NCBI GenBank assembly: GCA_051453625.1
Contig: JBOZIK010000001.1
Coordinates: 210,178,097-210,201,319 of the forward strand
Direction: 5' to 3'
Source: Welwitschia mirabilis
Taxonomy: Eukaryota; Gnetophyta; Gnetopsida; Welwitschiales
Length of the DNA: 23,223 nt
The notes beneath the pieces were generated by a model that saw nothing but the letters and a program-made list of their open reading frames with translations, made no database searches and was not told where the DNA came from. Of this stretch, positions 18,393 to 23,223 are shown piece after piece (position 1 is the stretch's first letter; the number at the start of each line of letters is the position of its first letter). Position numbers and translations under genes: made by a program.

Positions 18393-20493
18393 AAAGATTA
18401 GATTAGCAACATCAATTATCAAGTTCAAAGATAAACTAAGAAAAAGCTTTAGTGTATGGTCATATAGCCTCATATTACTGGTTTTACAATAAACCATAAA
18501 TAGAGGTTGACTTAAAGGTGTTAGGCACTCATTTGTAAGAAATATTACCAAGCTATTGATTGAGCTGCTTAACAAAATCTAAAAGAAAATAAATAAAGAG
18601 AAGATTAAAAATCCCTTAATGGTAAGTAAGTTTCTACTATATAAGATAATTATTACCTTAATTCATATTTACTATTCATTATTAGGAACACCTACTAATA
18701 GTCACTATAAAATCTTGCATTTAGTATTGATGGGATCTATGTAGTCTAATGATAGTGATAGAAAGGGTCTTAATAGAGTTGCCTAGCATATGTGCTATCT
18801 CCTAAACTCTAAAGGAGCCTAGCCTTTATTGAAGCTTTTATCAATTATAGACATTATGTGCTACATAGATGTGCAAGGCCTTTTTTAGTAATGCACTTAC
18901 TTTTAAGCTTTTCTTTCGAAGAGTGAAAGATTATTTTCCAAAGTTTAGACCAATTTGGTAAGGTAAACATCTATTTAATTATATAATTTCATCATACATA
19001 ATTAAAACTAAAATATTTTGGCAAGCTTAATAATATATTTTATACTAAATAGTTTGCCATGGTAACATACCATTTAAGTATTTGCTTTTTCATTGTAGGG
19101 ATCAAAATTATCATGTAGGTGGTTTTGGAAAGTGTGCTTTTACTTGCATGTTTACATCATCAGTGCCATACTTAGAAGGAATTTAATATGTTGTATGGTT
19201 TTTCATCACACATATGTCAAAGCTTTTAGCTTCTTCAATAATAGTTGCATTAGTTAATTCAAGAAGTAAATCACTTAGATATCCTTTTGAATGGGTTATT
19301 ATGGAAGAATGATTTAGCTTTCATTCCTTAGAAGACACGCAAGGAATACAAGATTTTAGTGTCATATTCACACATTAAAATCATATATAATGAAAAATAG
19401 CATTCAAATGATTTATAAGAATCTAGTTTAGAATATTCAGGGGAAAAATATAGATAGAGATTACTCTTTTAAAATATCATCATTTTTTTTAATGTATATT
19501 GCATTAGGAGCTTTTGTTAGGCCAACTTCTTCAATCTTTAGGATAAAAATGTAATTTTTCCACTTTGTAATTCATAGAAATAGTTTCAACATACTTTTTA
19601 TTTTTGCTTATATGGAAGCAAAGCCTAGATGTGGGTTTGTAAAGTTATCCATAATTTCTTTCCAACATGGTAGCAAGCTATCCTAAGAGAATATTCAAAG
19701 TTTTATTAATCTTTTCTCTTCATTTGGAAACAACTAAGACATTGCATTCTTCATAGATTCAAATGTAAATTTAGTTTTCATGAAGCAGATGGTCATGCAT
19801 TCCTAGATTACAAAGTGAAAGCTAATATTCTTTATTACCTTTATTTTTAGATTAAGACATAGGCAAAAAAAGTATAGCTAGAGGTTAATTACCATATGAA
19901 ATGGATTCAATAGTGGTTTGATAGTTCATGCTTAAAGTAGTAGTGTGGCCAATAAGGCTAGATTTATTCCCCTTAAAGAGTAGTAAAAAAAGCCAAAATT
20001 AAATCTTTTATTTAATTATGTTCTACTTTAAACTATCTATTCAGTTTGCTTTCACATAGCATATAAACTTTGTTATGGTGGTAGTTAAGGTAGGTACGTC
20101 TACTGAATTTAATGGATTTTGGTATACTTGAAATGTTTTAATATGAATACTTTTAAGGCCTAACATCCTTTTTACCTTACCCTACCTTCCCCCCACCCTT
20201 CCTTGTCTATTACCCTTGAAAATATGCCTCATTTTTCATGGAGTGAATATGTTATCTTCTCTTGATGCTTTGGCCGTTTTCAAGATCATTTTGTAATTTT
20301 TATTGAAAACTATGTATTACTTACATCATTAAGTGCTTATTAATGTGGTATTAATAAGAGTTTATTTGCATCCTTTTTATCTTCTCAAATTTTTTTTCCC
20401 ATTTAAATGATTCAATTCACAAGTTTACAAGATCATGATATAACTATTTCATTATATAAACAGATCATTTCTTTAAAAATAATTTTTTTCTTT
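18391..20493. other. AT-rich intergenic DNA
   Basis: No gene, RNA gene or mobile-element motif recognised. Stops are frequent in all frames. A short C-run interruption (CCCTACCTTCCCCCCACCC) lies near 20180. Confidence 0.5.
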
Positions 20494-20537
20494 GACATAT
20501 ATATACATATACATACATACTTATATATATGTATGTC
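20494..20537. repeat. AT-rich imperfect palindrome
   Basis: GACATATATATACATA and TATATATATGTATGTC face each other, giving an imperfect hairpin of about 44 bases made of TA and CATA steps. This is a typical unstable AT microsatellite; no function is implied. Confidence 0.7.
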
Positions 20538-21334
20538 TTCCCTACTTTGTTACTTGAACTCTATGCATCAAATTTAAAAAGTAAATGATATATTTATAAC
20601 TTTATTACAAGAGACATTAATATAATAGAGAACTATGTTATGGGGATTTCTAAAAAAGAAATCACTTCATTCAAATTCATTTACTATACTTTACGTAATA
20701 AAATTTATTTCTATGTAATAATTAGTATGAAAGTTTTTATGTATCTTGAAAGATCTAATTTTGTTTGAAGTATGTTATTATCTCTTTTCTTTTTGCACAA
20801 CCTTTTTAAACCTTAATTTCATTTGAATTCCTTCTCTTCTCATCTACTTTTATTTGCATTCTTAACAAGATGAAGGATAAAGTGGCTATTTAGTCTCTCA
20901 TCCTTTGGGAATGAATAAATGTAGCAAGAGTTTAGTTAGGAATTTGATCCTTTTACAAATTTACATATCTTCTTTTACTGATATATAGATCCAAATAAAA
21001 TAATACTAAGAGTGGAAATTCTAGCTTTTAGCATAGATCTAGATAAAATAAAAGTAATAGCAAAAAATTCTAATTTTCATCATAGATTCAAAGAGAATAA
21101 TAGCAATACTGAGAAATTACAACCACTTTAGTTTTAGACCTACAATGATAGTATGATTGATCTAACTACCTTTTCTTAGGACTATGGATTTTATTCTATC
21201 TAATTGATGCATTCAACTCTTTAGTCTCTTAGATATAATCTTGTTTCTTAACATGAAGATGTTGAAATCTTTATTGTCTTTTGCAACCCTTTAATGAGAA
21301 AGGTATTTTCGTTTTCTTACCCTCTTCCCAAAAT
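20538..21334. other. AT-rich intergenic DNA
   Basis: No gene recognised. Two similar strings containing ATAGATC(C/T)A...AAATAAAAT(A) near 20985 and 21035 suggest a short diverged duplication. Confidence 0.4.
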
Positions 21335-21416
21335 AAAAAAAAAAGAAAAAAAAAAGAAAAAGAAAGAAAGAAAAATAATAAAAAGGGGGAGGAAAAGGAA
21401 GAGGAGGAAAAAGAAA
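21335..21416 (+). repeat. Polypurine tract (low complexity)
   Basis: About 80 bases of A and G with only two T interruptions (21376, 21379), moving from AAAAAGAAAGAAAG to GGGGGAGGAAAAGGAAGAGG. Both strands are open here only because of composition (Lys/Glu-rich on plus, Phe/Ser-rich on minus), so I do not call these frames genes. Confidence 0.95.
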
Positions 21417-21611
21417 TATCAAGTTTAGTGTCTTTAACTCTGTATGCTTTTAATGACAAAACCTTTAAGTTTCTTTAGTAAACTTCTAAGTTTTTATTTC
21501 TTGTTATAGTGGATTTTGAAACTTTTTAAATGACTTTAATCTTAGATTGTTAATCAAAACATTTTCTTACCTAGTTAATTTTTGGTCTTGGAAGAATTAT
21601 AACTATAAGAA

Positions 21612-21664
21612 CTCTCTCTTTATCCCTCCCTTCCTCTCTTTCTCTCTTTCTTCTTTTTTTCTTC
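21612..21664 (+). repeat. Polypyrimidine tract (low complexity)
   Basis: About 53 bases of C and T with one A interruption, ending in TTCTTCTTTTTTTCTTC. It lies about 195 bases after the polypurine tract on the same strand, so the two can partly pair. Confidence 0.95.
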
Positions 21665-21789
21665 AAGAAATTTAATTCATGGAAAATTGTACAACACTCG
21701 TCAAGGTCACTGATTTTCTTGAGTGGATAAAAAACCTTGAGTAGCTTCTATTAGTTAAGAAGTCAACCGCCAAATGTTTAGGTCTCAAG

Positions 21790-21857
21790 TGTGGTTTATA
21801 CCTAAGACGTTAAAGCCTTTACAAAGGTGCGCATTAAATACATGGTTATAAACCACA
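21790..21857. repeat. Nested inverted repeat
   Basis: TGTGGTTTATA (21790-21800) pairs perfectly with TATAAACCACA (21847-21857). Inside the 46-base spacer a second small hairpin, CCTTTACAAAGG, is visible. The symmetry could mark a short terminal-inverted-repeat remnant or a structured transcript; no flanking duplication was identified. Confidence 0.75.
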
Positions 21858-22424
21858 AGGCAAATCACAAATCATAGAATTAAATCTCATGACTTATTAA
21901 GTAATTCTAATTATATTATCTTTTGTTGTTATGTTAAAAATATTTTTCCATTATAGATAAAACATATTAAATAGAATAAAAAATTTAAATAATTCATTAA
22001 AAAAAGTAAAATTTTGTAATTACTTAATTTATTATTTATGCTTGAGAATTTTGGATTATAAAAAAATATATGCATGTAGAGAGATGATATAGAAGGCTAT
22101 AATACAACCAACATGTATTTACTAATTTGTAAATTAAAATTATCTATATTATGTTGTAATAGTTTGATAGATATTAAAACTGATAGAATGTTAAGAGATG
22201 CCCCCTCCATAGCTTGTTTCTCTCGCTTCTCTTTAAGAATGGAGAGAGTCTTCATAGGTCCTTCATTACATTTTTAAGTATCTTGTTTAGTTCTGTAACA
22301 TGCTTCTCTAGTTTTTCTAACCTCTTTTTTTAATAATTCTATTCATTTGCTTTTCTATAACATTATTTTACTTAACTCTACATTTACTGGTGTTAAACTT
22401 TAGGTTATTTCTAAAGATGCTTTA
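21858..22424. other. AT-rich intergenic DNA
   Basis: No gene or repeat of note. Confidence 0.5.
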
Positions 22425-22454
22425 NNNNNNNNNNNNNNNNNNNNNNNNNNNNNN
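22425..22454. other. Assembly gap (30 N)
   Basis: A 30-base N run, unlike the 100-N gaps elsewhere, so probably a gap with an estimated size. Confidence 0.99.
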
Positions 22455-23106
22455 CTAGAGACATATTCTTCATAGTTTACTAAATCAATTTCTACTTCAT
22501 TTTTTTAATGAAATCTCATTAGATTAATCTTGTTCTAGAGTTATTAACTGCTTTAAATTTTCTACCTTCATATCACTAAGTTTGATTACATTTAAGAGAG
22601 CTTTCCTAATTGATTTCATGAGTATAGTTAATTTCAAGGCTTTTAACCCCTTTACCTTGATAAGCTTAAAAGGTGTAAAGAACCATGATAAAGATAAAAA
22701 TGCATGCTTCACTTATTTATAGTATACAACTACACACACGTGTGCATGGATCTAGATTTTTTGAGGAAGATAAAATATTTGAAAAACTTAACTTATACAA
22801 TAATAGATGTAAGCAAACTCAAACGTCATAGTTAATAATAAGAATTCAAATCCTTTAACAGCATGTCTTGGATAAATTCATCTTATTCAAATTTAACTTG
22901 ATTAAGAAGTTTAATTAGAGTGTCTACAATATACTTTGAAATTAGAATATCCTATGATAACATGTAAAAATTAACATTATGATCAAGTTAAATGACTAAT
23001 TAATCTCATTAAAAGACATTAATATAATTAAATTTAATCATGAAAATATGAATTTTATTAATTATCTATCTTAATTATGGACTTCTTTGTTTTTCATGAC
23101 ATTTTT
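22455..23106. other. AT-rich intergenic DNA
   Basis: No gene recognised. A minus-strand frame at 22712-22524 (62 codons, starting MKHAFLSLSWFFTPFKLIKV) has no motif and is not called. Confidence 0.45.
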
Positions 23107-23107
23107 A

Positions 23108-23223
23108 GCTTACTTATCACATCTTGAGGGACTTTGCAAAAGATGAGCTTGATCCATGCCAAAATGTCACTGCCACCATCAAGGACTACTGATACTGCTG
23201 ACTTATCTAAGCAAACCACCTCT
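23108..23223 (+). other. Coding-like composition at the window edge, possible exon
   Basis: After TTTTTAG (a possible intron end) the sequence becomes balanced in composition. One frame reads HILRDFAKDELDPCQNVTAT and stops at TGA 23190-23192. A second frame from ATG 23143 (MSLIHAKMSLPPSRTTDTAD) stays open to the window end. Neither matches a family I know and only one can be real, so this is a hint that a gene or element starts or ends here. Confidence 0.2.

Noticed and set aside
18033-18575. Long minus and plus open frames through the microsatellite
   Set aside because: They consist of dipeptide repeats from CT/TG runs and 34 unknown residues from an N gap; they are not genes.
1-23223. tRNA, rRNA, CRISPR and bacterial operon features
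   Set aside because: I saw no convincing tRNA arm pattern, rRNA signature, regularly spaced repeat array or ribosome-binding-site operon layout; the window is plant-like throughout.

Overview
The window looks like nuclear DNA from a flowering plant: an AT-rich, gene-poor stretch dominated by old retrotransposons. The evidence is a Ty1/copia pol of the plant type, copia LTRs with primer-binding sites matching initiator tRNA-Met, WRKY-type W-box motifs, GT-AG intron signals, microsatellites and scaffold N gaps. I cannot name the species. I found no intact autonomous gene, no rRNA or tRNA gene and no CRISPR array.

Layout. 1-1506: the 3' end of a decayed plus-strand Ty1/copia element (reverse transcriptase, RNase H, polypurine tract, short 3' LTR). 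1507-5340: unassigned intergenic DNA with small tandem and inverted repeats. 5361-5600: a dense array of TTGAC (W-box core) motifs. 5601-7440: AT-rich homopolymer DNA with two 100-N gaps, an 83-bp repeat on both sides of the second gap, one short GC-richer ORF and a CT/GC-rich block. 8048-10109: a nearly complete minus-strand element made of two roughly 350-390 bp direct repeats (LTRs), a copia primer-binding site, a polypurine tract and a decayed gag with a CCHC knuckle, but no room for pol. This matches the non-autonomous TR-GAG class. 10263-11158: three tandem copies of a roughly 300-bp unit, each carrying a minus-strand gag zinc-knuckle relic of a different (Ty3/gypsy-like) type. 11159-14040: unassigned. 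14053-14634: a Lys/Glu-rich coding-like stretch broken over three frames. 15080-15308 (minus): the best candidate for a host gene, two short exons encoding a chloroplast-transit-like N-terminus. 16082-16436: a probable copia 5' LTR plus primer-binding site. 16437-23223: very AT-rich DNA with a CT/GT microsatellite (containing a gap), polypurine and polypyrimidine tracts, hairpins and a 30-N gap.

No pathway is assembled here. The history readable from the sequence is repeated retroelement insertion followed by decay. Several breaks in the coding relics are C-to-T or G-to-A changes, as expected for methylated plant transposons. The most interesting items are the gag-only element, the tandemly triplicated zinc-knuckle unit, the W-box array and the possible transit-peptide gene start.
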